Shown: positions 26,990-35,384, counted from the first letter of the stretch. The stretch: 64,000 bases of DNA from Shinella zoogloeoides (GCF_033705735.1 NZ_CP131131.1:1827768-1891767), one strand, 5' to 3'. Notes: a model not told the origin generated them from the sequence alone. Made by a program: numbers and translations.

Positions 26990-28336
26990 TCACTCGGCCG
27001 GCTGGACCATCCGGGTGAGGCTGTCGGCACGCTCGCGGCCGGGCACCAGCACCGCCCAGATGAACATCAGCGCCGAGACGAGGACGACGGCGCCCGAGCC
27101 GAGGCGGACCCAGTAGAACAGCGCGAGCTGGTCCTGCACGTCCATGAAGCTTTCGCCGAGCACGCGCTGCAGGTGGATCTGCACGACGCCCGCGAAGGTG
27201 AGCGCGAAGGTCATGACAGACATGGCCGTGCACATGATCCAGAACGAGGCGATCGAGAGCCACTGGTTGTAGGGCTGGCGGCCGCGGATCTCGGGGATCG
27301 CATAGGCCATCATGGCGAGATTCAGCATCACATAGGCGCCGAAGAAAGCGAGGTGCCCGTGCGCGGCGGTGACCTGCGTGCCGTGGCTGTAGTAGTTCAC
27401 CGACGACAGTGTGTGCAGGAAGCCCCAGACGCCCGCGCCGAAGAAGGCCATGACCGAGCAGCCGATCGACCAGAGCAGCGCCGCCTTGTTCGGATGGTTG
27501 CGGCCCGCCTTCCAGGTCATCACGAAGGTGAAGATGACCATGGTGAAGAAGGGCGCCACTTCCAGCGTCGAGAATAGCGAGCCTATCCACTGCCAGTAGC
27601 CCGGCGCGCCGATCCAGTAATAATGGTGGCCGGTGCCGAGGATACCCGAGAAGAGGGCGAGGCCGACGATGACGTAGAGCCACTTTTCCACGACCTCGCG
27701 GTCGATGCCGTTGATCTTGATCATCAGGAAGGCGAGCACGGAGGCCATGATCAGCTCCCAGACGCCCTCGACCCACAGATGGATGACGTACCACCAGTAC
27801 ATCTTGTCGAGCGCGAGGTTCGCCGGATTGTAGAAGGCGAAGAGGAAGAAGAGCGCAAGGCCCCACAGGCCGAACAGCAGGATGTTGATGACCGTGGTCT
27901 TGCGGCCCTTCAGCGCGGTCATGGTGATGTTGAAGAGGAACATCAGCACGACGACGACGATGCCGACCTTGGCGATGAAGGTCTGCTCGAGGAATTCGCG
28001 GCCCTCATGGATGCGGAACATATAGCCGACGACCGTCAGCCCCGCCGCCACGAAGAACAGCCAGAACTGGAGGACGGCGAGCTTCGGGCTGAACAGCTCG
28101 GTCTCGGTCTCCTCCGGGATCATGTAGTAGGTCGCGCCCATGAAGCCCATGAGCAGCCACACGACGAGCGCATTGGTGTGGATCATGCGCACGATGTTGA
28201 AGGGCAGGAGCTCGGAGAGCGTGTTCGGCAGCACGTAGATCGTGCCGGCGAGGACCCCGAAGGCCACCTGCGCGAGGAACAGGCCGAGCGCGCCGTAGAA
28301 ATACAGCATGGCGACCTTCTGTGTCTGATATTTCAT
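26990..28336 (-). CDS. norB: NorB, catalytic subunit of cytochrome c-dependent nitric oxide reductase
   Basis: 448 residues with about 12 membrane helices, the length of cNOR NorB rather than the longer quinol type. Heme-ligand histidines occur in MIHTNALVVWLLMGF and the FeB/heme b3 region around VIHLWVEGVWELIMA, HHYYWIGAPGYWQW and AAHGHLAFFGAYVMLNL. Glutamates typical of NorB are present in VEGVWE. It reduces two NO to N2O in the inner membrane with electrons from NorC. Located 24 bp after norC. Confidence 0.98.
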   Translation of the reverse strand: MKYQTQKVAMLYFYGALGLFLAQVAFGVLAGTIYVLPNTLSELLPFNIVRMIHTNALVVWLLMGFMGATYYMIPEETETELFSPKLAVLQFWLFFVAAGLTVVGYMFRIHEGREFLEQTFIAKVGIVVVVLMFLFNITMTALKGRKTTVINILLFGLWGLALFFLFAFYNPANLALDKMYWWYVIHLWVEGVWELIMASVLAFLMIKINGIDREVVEKWLYVIVGLALFSGILGTGHHYYWIGAPGYWQWIGSLFSTLEVAPFFTMVIFTFVMTWKAGRNHPNKAALLWSIGCSVMAFFGAGVWGFLHTLSSVNYYSHGTQVTAAHGHLAFFGAYVMLNLAMMAYAIPEIRGRQPYNQWLSIASFWIMCTAMSVMTFALTFAGVVQIHLQRVLGESFMDVQDQLALFYWVRLGSGAVVLVSALMFIWAVLVPGRERADSLTRMVQPAE

Positions 28337-28360
28337 GTCTTTTCTCCTCAGGCCTGTCGC

Positions 28361-28813
28361 TCAGCCGGCATCGTTCGGCGGCCAGTTCTGGGTCTTGATC
28401 CTGCTCGTCCATTCGAGGAAGTCGGCAAGATCGTTGAGTTCCTGTTCGGTGAGGTTGAACTGCGGCATCTGCCGCCGGCCCTCCGCCCCGCTCGGCTGGG
28501 CGGCCATCCAGGCCTTGAAGGCCTCGCGCGCACCCTCCGGGTCCTCCGCGCCGCCGTAGCGCTTCCACACATTGCCGAGCTCGGGCGCGAAATAGGCGCC
28601 TTCACCGAGCAGCGTGTGGCAGTTGATACAGGCGTTCTTTTCCCAGACGTGCTTGCCGCGGGTGACGCTGTCGGAGAGCGTCGCCTCGTCCGTCGAGGTG
28701 GTGCGCATGTAATAGTGCGAGTGGGCCGTAAGCCCCACGAAGATCGTGAAGAAGAAGATGGACCCGCCATAGAAGACGTTGCGGGCCCCGGTCTTGGTTA
28801 GGCGCTCTGCCAT
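28361..28813 (-). CDS. norC: NorC, membrane-anchored c-type cytochrome of nitric oxide reductase
   Basis: 150 residues. One N-terminal membrane helix (NVFYGGSIFFFTIFVGLTAH) and one heme site CINCH at residues 62-66, with a downstream Met in RRQMPQFN as the distal ligand. It receives electrons from periplasmic cytochromes and passes them to NorB. The NnrR box at 28939-28952 lies upstream. Confidence 0.97.
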   Translation of the reverse strand: MAERLTKTGARNVFYGGSIFFFTIFVGLTAHSHYYMRTTSTDEATLSDSVTRGKHVWEKNACINCHTLLGEGAYFAPELGNVWKRYGGAEDPEGAREAFKAWMAAQPSGAEGRRQMPQFNLTEQELNDLADFLEWTSRIKTQNWPPNDAG

Positions 28814-28938
28814 CCCCTGGTCCTTTCCCTTGCCGAACCCGAGAGGCCCGGCGCCAAAACCCCGCCGATCGGTTGCCGGCGATCCCCTCGCCGGCCTGCG
28901 GGACGTCTCCGGTTCTAGCCGCGGGAGAAAAGCCTTCT

Positions 28939-28952
28939 TTGCGAATAGGCAA
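28939..28952 (-). promoter_or_regulatory. NnrR-type box for norCBQD (TTGCGAATAGGCAA)
   Basis: TTGCG-N4-GGCAA (minus strand TTGCCTATTCGCAA) between the norF stop and the norC start. TAGAAC at 28917-28912 is centred 31 bp downstream, and the start codon follows about 98 bp later, leaving a leader of roughly 90 nt. Confidence 0.78.
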
Positions 28953-28968
28953 AGACCGGGGCGGTTCG

Positions 28969-29244
28969 TCAGCCGATCAAGTTGATGGCGAGCGCGCGCA
29001 CGAGCGCGAGGGACAGCAGCGTCGCCGGCCAGGCGAGCAGCGCCGAGCGCATGAAGCCGCGGTTCGCCCGCAGTTCCATGAAATCGAGGATGACGAGGCG
29101 GCCCTTCGCATAGGCCATGACGAGCACGGCGGCGACCGGCACCAGCAGCCCGCCCGAAAGCCCGCCGACGAAGGCACCGCCGGCGGCGAGCGTCAGCAGC
29201 ATGGCGAGGGTGGCGATAAACTGTTCGCGGGCCTGTCGGGTCAT
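28969..29244 (-). CDS. norF: NorF, small membrane protein of the nor cluster (cytochrome c oxidase subunit IV-like)
   Basis: 91 residues with three hydrophobic segments and the block KGRLVILDFMELRANRG, typical of NorF/prokaryotic subunit IV-like proteins. NorF is needed for full NO reductase activity in some denitrifiers. Starts 10 bp after norE, same operon. Confidence 0.88.
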   Translation of the reverse strand: MTRQAREQFIATLAMLLTLAAGGAFVGGLSGGLLVPVAAVLVMAYAKGRLVILDFMELRANRGFMRSALLAWPATLLSLALVRALAINLIG

Positions 29245-29254
29245 CGGAAAATCC

Positions 29255-29815
29255 TCACGTCAGATAGATGATGGGGAACATGACCAGCCAGACGAGATCG
29301 ATCGCGTGCCAGAGCGTCGCGATCATCACGACATTGCCGCGCGACGGCCGCCGGGCGACGAGAAGCAGGACCGCCGCGCCGAAGACGACATGCAGCAGGT
29401 GGAAGCCGGTGACGAGGAAATAGAGTTCGGCAAGCGTGCCGAGACCGCCGACACCCGCCTTCACTTCGAGCGTATATTCGAAGGCCTTCACCACGGCGAA
29501 GGCGAAGCCGAGCAGCGCCGCCAGGACGAGGGGACGGCGAGCCGCCCTTTCCCCGGCGCTGAGCCGCACCGCCAGCGCCGCCTGCCAGCCGCTCAGCACG
29601 AGTATGATGGTGTTCGCGGCCGCAAGCCCCGGATGAAGATGGGCGCGAAACAGCGCCGCCCCTTGCGGATCGAGCACCGTCAACACCATGAAGGCGACGA
29701 GCAGCGCCCCGAAGACGGCAAGTTCGCTCCAGACCAGAATCCATAAAAGCAGGGAATCCGCTTCCCCGCTCTCCACCTTCGTTGCCGCCGTGCCGAGATC
29801 ATTCGCTGCCGTCAT
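29255..29815 (-). CDS. norE: NorE, cytochrome c oxidase subunit III-like protein
   Basis: 186 residues with five hydrophobic helices and subunit III signatures: WILVWSELAVFGALLVAFMV, GFHLLHVVFGAAVLL and IATLWHAIDLVWLVMF. In Paracoccus norE and norF support NO reductase function. First gene of norEF, with an NnrR box 41 bp upstream of the start codon. Confidence 0.92.
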   Translation of the reverse strand: MTAANDLGTAATKVESGEADSLLLWILVWSELAVFGALLVAFMVLTVLDPQGAALFRAHLHPGLAAANTIILVLSGWQAALAVRLSAGERAARRPLVLAALLGFAFAVVKAFEYTLEVKAGVGGLGTLAELYFLVTGFHLLHVVFGAAVLLLVARRPSRGNVVMIATLWHAIDLVWLVMFPIIYLT

Positions 29816-29849
29816 GGCCTTTCCCTAGCAGGCCGGGCCGCGGCCTTCT

Positions 29850-29863
29850 TTGCGCAGGCACAA
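29850..29863. promoter_or_regulatory. NnrR-type box between norE and the 51-residue protein gene (TTGCGCAGGCACAA)
   Basis: TTGCG-N4-CACAA. For norE, TAGGGA at 29827-29822 is centred 32 bp from the box. It may also serve the small gene starting at 29914 on the plus strand, though no TAG hexamer is seen at the matching distance there. Confidence 0.75.
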
Positions 29864-29913
29864 AGATGGACCCGGCGGAACGCGGCATGGTGGCGGCAGA
29901 AAAGGATGGTTTC

Positions 29914-30069
29914 ATGAGCGACGCGCAGTTCGGCCTGATGGTCGCGGCCCCGGTGATTATCGGCTTTGCCCTCATGCTCTACCGCATGGGCGTGCTTCAG
30001 GGGGCAGGAACGCTTTCGGCCGTCGGTGCCTCGGTGGTCATCGCGGCCGTGCTGTTCTTCGGCCAGTAG
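29914..30069 (+). CDS. Small two-helix membrane protein divergent from norE
   Basis: 51 residues (MSDAQFGLMVAAPVIIGFAL to AAVLFFGQ) with two hydrophobic helices joined by a short YRMGVLQGAG loop. AAAAGGA lies 8 bp before the ATG, and a strong terminator follows the stop directly, which argues for a real gene. It shares its upstream region, including an NnrR-type box, with norE. Family and function unknown; a small Nor-associated subunit is one possibility. Confidence 0.68.
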   Translation: MSDAQFGLMVAAPVIIGFALMLYRMGVLQGAGTLSAVGASVVIAAVLFFGQ

Positions 30070-30096
30070 GGGCCGCAGCTTCCAGGCTGCGGCCCC
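30069..30096. terminator. Bidirectional hairpin between the small membrane protein and the TonB receptor
   Basis: GGGGCCGCAGC (30069-30079), loop TTCCAG, GCTGCGGCCCC (30086-30096): perfect 11-bp stem in the 34-bp gap between convergent genes. Few U residues follow. Confidence 0.82.
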
Positions 30097-30103
30097 ACTT
30101 CGC

Positions 30104-33100
30104 CTAGAACCGGTAGTTCACGCCCAGCTTGATCTGGTCCATGCGGGGCTTGCCCTTCCATCGATAGGCGATGCCGTTGAGCTCCGGCGTCTCGAAGCTG
30201 CCATGCGACAGGTTGGCGAAGCTGTATTCGCCCGTGACGGTGACCTTGTCGGAGAGGGCATATTCGATGCCGCCGCCCGCCGTCCAGCCGGAGAAGCGGC
30301 TGTTGTCGGAGGCCTCGGACCAGACGAGCTGGCCGGCGATGCGCCGGGCGCGCTTGTATTTGCCATCCATGTCCGCCACGGCATAGCCCGCCTTGCCGAA
30401 GATCAGGATGTCGCCGATGGCATAGCCGATGCGCCCATGCACGCCGGCGAACCAGTTGGTATCGACCTCTCCACCCTGTATTCCGGTGATGACCATGTCC
30501 TTGTGGGTGTTCGACCACGAGAACTCGCCGCCGACGCCGAGGACGACATTGTTGGCGAGCTGGTAGTCGTAGCCCATCTGGAAACCGGCGGCGTAGCCGG
30601 ACGTGTCCCCGAAGCTGTAATTCTGCGGGTTCATGCCGTTCTGGGAGAAATCGGCCATCTGGAAGCTGGTCAGCCCCGTGCCGGCATGAAGGCCGGCATG
30701 GAAACCGGTCCAGTCATAGGTGTCGGCATCGTCGAGGCCGAGCGCGCCTTCGAGGGAGGATGCGGAAAGATCGGTCGTCAGGCTGACGCGGATCGTCCGT
30801 CCCGGCGAGGGAACCCGCGTCAGGCTCAGCGGCTCGACATAATAGACGTCCGTGAGGTTCTCGACCGCAAGGCTGAGCGTCGCATAGTCGGTCAGCTTGT
30901 AGGACGCCCATACGTCGACGATGGTATAGGGCTTCCACGGAATCTGCGCGATGAGGCTGGCGCCGCCCTGCCCCGGAGCCTGGGCGCCGGCGGCGCGCGG
31001 CCCGATATGGGAAAACCGGCTGCTCAGCGAAAGCCGCTCGTCCAGCAGGGTCTGCGTCAGCGTCAGGTTCACCTGGTATTCCGGGGGAACGTAGTTCGTG
31101 GCGTAGTCGCTCGCAAGCGAGGAATTCGCGCAAGTCGCGACGGTCACGCAATATTCGACATTGGTGTAGTAGGAGCCGCCCAGCTCGGCGGTGAAGCCGC
31201 CGCGCTCGTAGCGGGCGGAAAGATCGACGCCCGAGAACTTCGCCTGCTCGATATTGCGGATCCGCATGGTCGTGCTGTTGACCCGCGTCCGGTTGATGTA
31301 GTCGTCGATCGTGCTGTCGAAATAGCCGACTTTCAGCCGCAGGCTGTCATCGCCGTCGAAGACGCCTTCACGGGTGAGGTTCGTGCCGAATTCCCAGGTT
31401 TTCGAGGTTTCGGGCCGCAAGTTCGGATCGACCACCGTGGCGAAGCCGCCGGCCGATTCGAACAGGGACGGCAGGCGCGCGGCGTTCTTGTAGCTGCCAT
31501 AGACGTTCCAGCCTTCGAGCGGCGTCACGGTCAGGGTGCTCGAATAGTCGAGCGCATCGTCCGTCTGGACCGGGTCGGTGTTTCCCGGAGCATTGTTGCG
31601 GGATTCGAAGCGATGGTAGCGCAGGCCGCCGTCGAGCTTGAGCCAGTCGAGCGCCTGCCAGCCCGCATTGGTGAAGGCCGAGGCCTCCCAACGCTCGCCG
31701 TTCCGCGGCGCGACATTTCCCCCGACATCCAGCGGCCGCGTCTCCTCGTGGAGATAGGACAGGCCGTATTGCAGGGAGATGTCGCCGAAGGACGTCTGGA
31801 AGCGCGAGGTGTTCGACAGATCCGTGCCCCGCATCTGCGATTCCTTGGTGATCGTGCCGTCGACCGCTTGCGTCTCCTCGTCGAGCCAGCTTCCCCACAG
31901 GTTCCACTTGAGATCGACGAGGTCGCTTTCAGGGTCCCAGTGGTAGCGGCTGGTCAGGGTATCGACGCGGATATGGGAGGGATTGCGCTGGTAGGTCGAG
32001 TCGCTGTCGGTCGCCAGTTCCGTGGCATATTGCTCGCCGAAGGTGCTGTCATAGAGCGAATAGCCGAGTTCCAGCGTATGGTCGTCGCCGAAGCGAAATG
32101 TTCCTTTCAGCAGGCCGGAGTAGATGTCCTGCGAGGTGTTCAGGACCTCCTCGCCCGGAAGATAGATCGACAGGCCCTTCTCGTACCAGTCGAGCGCGCA
32201 ATCGCGGCCGGCGGCATCGTCGCATGCCGCCGGGCTCGGCGCGCCGCTGCCGTTCCTGCCCGCGTGGTAATTGCCGGAAACGCGGCGCGAAAAGCCGCCC
32301 AGGATATCGACATTCTCGCTCCGTCCGGCGAGAACGAGGCTCGCCGAGCCCGAATTGATGTCGAAGAGGCCCGGACGGTCCACCTTGCTTCCCGGCAGCG
32401 TCCAGAGATAGCCGGCCGTGTCCCGTTCACCGGAGAGCGCCAGGTGGCGCTTCGACAGGGACGTCCAGGGTGAGGTCGTGTTGCTGCTGCCCTCGATCTT
32501 CATGCGCGCGCCGAAATTCTCGCCTTCCGGGATGATGTCGTCGGCATTCAGCGTGCGCATGCTGACCATGCCGCCGATGGCGCCGGCGCCGGTCGCGCTG
32601 GTGCTCGGTCCCTTCTCGACGGCGACGCCGCCGATGAAATCGGGATCGATGAAGGTCGAATTGGCAATGCCCTGATAGCCCCGGTACATCGCGGTCGAGT
32701 TCTGCGCGCCGTCGACGGTGACGGGAACGCGGCCCTGGCCCTGCAGGCCGCGGATATTCGCGTCGATGCCGCCGCTGGCGCGGCTCTGGCCCGAATAGAC
32801 GCCCGGCGCGCCCTTCAGGATATCGGCGGGGCTCGCCCCGCGATAGCGCTCGATCTGGTCGCCGGTGATATAGGCGCTCGAATCCGATGCGACATAGGGA
32901 TCGTCGGCGCCGTTGCCGGTGCGGGCGCCGTCGACCGTGATGGCCTCGAGCACCGTCGATCCGTCCGCATCGGCTGCCGCGCCGTCGATGGTGCCCGTCG
33001 CCTGGAGATCGACCAGCGCCGCGGTCGTCGGGCCGGTCATGCGCACCGAGAGGCCGCTGCCGGCGATCAGCCGTCGCAGCGCCGCGGCGGGCGGCATCTG

Positions 33101-33379
33101 CCCGGAAACCGCCTGCGAGCGCTTGCCGGAAAGCGCGCTTGCGGAATAGCCGACCTGCCAGCCGGTCGCGCGAATGAAGGCATCGAGCGCATCGGGCAAG
33201 GGCTGGGCCGGGATGGAGAAGGCAACGCCCCTGGTCTCCATGGAGACGCGGCTCGTCTTCTGCTGGGCGACCGCCTCGGCGGGCGTCATCGCAACGCTCG
33301 CCAATACCGTCGACGCCAGAAGCGCCCAACGGGTCGTCCTGCTGCCATGCCTCTTGTCGATACCACCGGCTTTCGCCAT
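30104..33379 (-). CDS. TonB-dependent receptor with signalling domain and C-terminal Omp25-like barrel
   Basis: 1091 residues, much longer than usual TonB receptors (650-900). A signal peptide (to about AVAQQ, residue 40) is followed by an STN signalling domain (about 50-105: FSIPAQPLPDALDAFIRATG), a plug (about 150-290: IRGLQGQGRVPVTVDGAQ, IGGVAVEKGPSTSATGAGAIGG) and a 22-strand-type barrel ending near GRTIRVSLTTDL (about residue 865). A second barrel unit then runs from about 888 (YDWTGFHAGLHAG) to the C-terminal NYRF and resembles rhizobial Omp25/RopB porin-family proteins. The plug and ARLPSLFES...DPNLRPE resemble heme/hemophore receptors, though the His between those motifs is missing. 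FecI and FecR genes upstream imply surface signalling. Substrate: heme or a ferric chelate, not proven. Confidence 0.88.
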   Translation of the reverse strand: MAKAGGIDKRHGSRTTRWALLASTVLASVAMTPAEAVAQQKTSRVSMETRGVAFSIPAQPLPDALDAFIRATGWQVGYSASALSGKRSQAVSGQMPPAAALRRLIAGSGLSVRMTGPTTAALVDLQATGTIDGAAADADGSTVLEAITVDGARTGNGADDPYVASDSSAYITGDQIERYRGASPADILKGAPGVYSGQSRASGGIDANIRGLQGQGRVPVTVDGAQNSTAMYRGYQGIANSTFIDPDFIGGVAVEKGPSTSATGAGAIGGMVSMRTLNADDIIPEGENFGARMKIEGSSNTTSPWTSLSKRHLALSGERDTAGYLWTLPGSKVDRPGLFDINSGSASLVLAGRSENVDILGGFSRRVSGNYHAGRNGSGAPSPAACDDAAGRDCALDWYEKGLSIYLPGEEVLNTSQDIYSGLLKGTFRFGDDHTLELGYSLYDSTFGEQYATELATDSDSTYQRNPSHIRVDTLTSRYHWDPESDLVDLKWNLWGSWLDEETQAVDGTITKESQMRGTDLSNTSRFQTSFGDISLQYGLSYLHEETRPLDVGGNVAPRNGERWEASAFTNAGWQALDWLKLDGGLRYHRFESRNNAPGNTDPVQTDDALDYSSTLTVTPLEGWNVYGSYKNAARLPSLFESAGGFATVVDPNLRPETSKTWEFGTNLTREGVFDGDDSLRLKVGYFDSTIDDYINRTRVNSTTMRIRNIEQAKFSGVDLSARYERGGFTAELGGSYYTNVEYCVTVATCANSSLASDYATNYVPPEYQVNLTLTQTLLDERLSLSSRFSHIGPRAAGAQAPGQGGASLIAQIPWKPYTIVDVWASYKLTDYATLSLAVENLTDVYYVEPLSLTRVPSPGRTIRVSLTTDLSASSLEGALGLDDADTYDWTGFHAGLHAGTGLTSFQMADFSQNGMNPQNYSFGDTSGYAAGFQMGYDYQLANNVVLGVGGEFSWSNTHKDMVITGIQGGEVDTNWFAGVHGRIGYAIGDILIFGKAGYAVADMDGKYKRARRIAGQLVWSEASDNSRFSGWTAGGGIEYALSDKVTVTGEYSFANLSHGSFETPELNGIAYRWKGKPRMDQIKLGVNYRF

Positions 33380-33409
33380 TTCCCTACCCCTTCAAACGTC
33401 GTCGGATGC

Positions 33410-33434
33410 GGCGGCGGCATCCCCTGCCGCCGCC
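33410..33434 (-). other. Hairpin between fecR-like and receptor genes
   Basis: GGCGGCGGCA (33410-33419), 5-nt loop, TGCCGCCGCC (33425-33434), a perfect 10-bp stem in the 107-bp gap, 31 bp upstream of the receptor start codon. It lies in the 5' leader of the receptor mRNA and may attenuate or stabilise it. Confidence 0.5.
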
Positions 33435-33486
33435 AATACCCATTCGACGTAAGCCGCCGGGCAATCTCACAAAAAAACTTGAGAAT

Positions 33487-34527
33487 TTATCGAAGGATTA
33501 TGACGCCGCCCGGAAGGCGGGTCCATTTCGCCCCGACGACTTCCGCCAGGCTGCGGATCGCGTTCTCGGCTTCCTCCAGGCGATAGTTGCCGCTGACCAG
33601 CACGTCCGCAGCGCGATCGTTCAGCGTGATGACCCGCCCGCCGTAATAGCGGGAGAGCTCGCGGATCACCGCGCCGAACGGCTTGGAATAGAAGATCACC
33701 CGACCCTCGCGCCATGCGAGGTCACGCACGGGATCGGCCGGACGGATGGGGGAGAGCGCATCCTCCTCCACCTCGATCATCTCGCCGGGCCGGAGTTCCA
33801 CGCCCTGCCCACGGTCCGGCAGGCGGGCGACATCGACCCGTCCGCGCTCCAGAACGACGCGGTCGCCTTCATCGCCGGAGCGGACGGCGAAGGACGTTCC
33901 CTTCACCTCGGCCTCGCCATAGCGCCCGGCGACCCTGAAGGGGTGGGCCGGATCGTGCCTGACGTCGAACCACGCCTCGCCGTCCAGCACGCGCACGTCG
34001 CGCCGACCGCCTTCGAAGTCGAGCGCGACCGCGCTTGCCGTATTCAGCAGCATCCGCGAGCCGTCCGGCAGAGTGACATCCTTCTGCTCGCCGGCGGCCG
34101 TCAGATAATCCGCCTGCCAGCGGATCAGGAGCGCGGGATATTCCAGCACGCCGACGACGAGAGCGATGCACGCGGCCATCGCCGCCACGGTCCTCATCCC
34201 GGGTCGGCGCGCCGACCGGCCGCTTGCGGGAACGGGTCGGCGGCCCTGCGTGCCCTGCGCCCGCGCGAGGTTCTGCGAGGCGGCGGCGACCTCCGGCAGG
34301 TTCCAGATCCGCAGAAGTTCGGCATAGGCCCGCTCGTTCTGCGCGCTCTCGCCGCGCCAGCGGCCGAATGCCGCCAGCTCGGCCGGATCCTCGGCCCCCT
34401 GCAGGCGGACGAACCAGTCCAGCGCCTGGTCCGCGACGGACCCTGCATCTGCCGGCTCGATGCCCGGAACGTTCCGGTCGGGTTTCTCCAGGCTCAAAGC
34501 GCCCATCCCTTCTTCTTCGATTGGCAC
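33487..34527 (-). CDS. FecR-like anti-sigma/signal transducer
   Basis: 346 residues; in-frame ATGs at 34527 and 34506, the first used. N-terminal DUF4880 region (ALDWFVRLQGAEDPAELAAFGRW), a single membrane helix (about 110-130: TVAAMAACIALVVGVLEYPAL) and a periplasmic FecR domain (QKDVTLPDGSRMLLNTASAV, GEAWFDVRHDPAHPFRV). It transmits the substrate-loaded state of the receptor's STN domain to the sigma factor. Gene order sigma, FecR, receptor is the usual one. Confidence 0.93.
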   Translation of the reverse strand: MPIEEEGMGALSLEKPDRNVPGIEPADAGSVADQALDWFVRLQGAEDPAELAAFGRWRGESAQNERAYAELLRIWNLPEVAAASQNLARAQGTQGRRPVPASGRSARRPGMRTVAAMAACIALVVGVLEYPALLIRWQADYLTAAGEQKDVTLPDGSRMLLNTASAVALDFEGGRRDVRVLDGEAWFDVRHDPAHPFRVAGRYGEAEVKGTSFAVRSGDEGDRVVLERGRVDVARLPDRGQGVELRPGEMIEVEEDALSPIRPADPVRDLAWREGRVIFYSKPFGAVIRELSRYYGGRVITLNDRAADVLVSGNYRLEEAENAIRSLAEVVGAKWTRLPGGVIILR

Positions 34528-34647
34528 GCCCTTCCACAGGATGACGTTTCAGCCCGCGCGATCTCACAACGAACCCTCGGACAGAGACGATGTCCAGGGT
34601 GCGTCGCGGGCAGGCTTCCTGTGCCGGGGCTTTGCTTCAACACGATT

Positions 34648-35163
34648 TCATCCTCGATCAAGGCGGCTGAAAAGGTCCCGCAGACTGCCCATGACGAGCT
34701 TGACGTCGTTGAAGACGGTGTTCGGGGACACGCCGAGATGCTCCGCGATCCGGGGATAGGACCATCCTTCTACTCTGCTCAGGAGCCAGACGCGCCGCGC
34801 CCGGTCCGGCAGTTGCGTGAGCAGGTCCTCGACATGCCGGAGCCTGTCGGCCTGGATCATCCGCTCCTCGGCCGAAGGCGTGGCGTCCGCCACGTCCAGC
34901 GCCGAAGGGGCCGCGGCATCCATGGTTTCGACATGGCCGCGCGTCCTGTTCTTGCGCAGGTAATCGAGGGCGAGGTTGTGGGCGGTGCGATGGAGGAACG
35001 CCTCCACATGCTCGACCGGCCCCTTTTCCATGGCACGCCGCACGCGCAGGTAGCTTTCCTGGGCAAGGTCCTCGGCGATCTGCGGATCGCGGACGACCCT
35101 GAGGGCCGTCGCCATCAACGACCGGCGCATGCCGAGATAGATGCTTTCAAGATCAGCGGCCAC
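34648..35163 (-). CDS. FecI-like ECF sigma factor
   Basis: 171 residues. Region 2 (DPQIAEDLAQESYLRVRRAM, HRTAHNLALDYLRKNR) and region 4 (LPDRARRVWLLSRVEGWSYP, IAEHLGVSPNTVFNDVK) match iron-starvation ECF sigma factors. It would direct transcription of the TonB receptor gene after signalling through FecR. Control by an iron regulator (Fur, RirA or Irr) is expected, but I could not recognise a clear box in the 221 bp upstream. Confidence 0.93.
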   Translation of the reverse strand: MAADLESIYLGMRRSLMATALRVVRDPQIAEDLAQESYLRVRRAMEKGPVEHVEAFLHRTAHNLALDYLRKNRTRGHVETMDAAAPSALDVADATPSAEERMIQADRLRHVEDLLTQLPDRARRVWLLSRVEGWSYPRIAEHLGVSPNTVFNDVKLVMGSLRDLFSRLDRG

Positions 35164-35384
35164 GCTCTGCCTGCTACCAGTCCGGAAGTGGGCGACTACT
35201 AGACAGCAAAAACATGACTTTCAAGATCATATTTATGCGCGCGCCCCGATAAGCGGCACTCATGTTCCCATGACAGCAACTTATTTGCGCCGCGGCATGT
35301 CGCAACATAGGCTTTCCCCATAGCCCGCAAGCAAGACGGGCGCTGTGACGGGTACATCAGATCTGTCTCCAGAGAGGAATTTCC
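35164..35384. promoter_or_regulatory. Divergent intergenic region between the ECF sigma gene and the Pot-like operon
   Basis: 221 bp, AT-richer around 35205-35240. It must contain both promoters. No confident iron box, riboswitch or terminator seen. Confidence 0.4.

Noticed and set aside
35164..35384. Iron-responsive operator (Fur, RirA or Irr box) upstream of the ECF sigma gene
   Set aside because: Expected from function, but no sequence there matched a consensus well enough to report.
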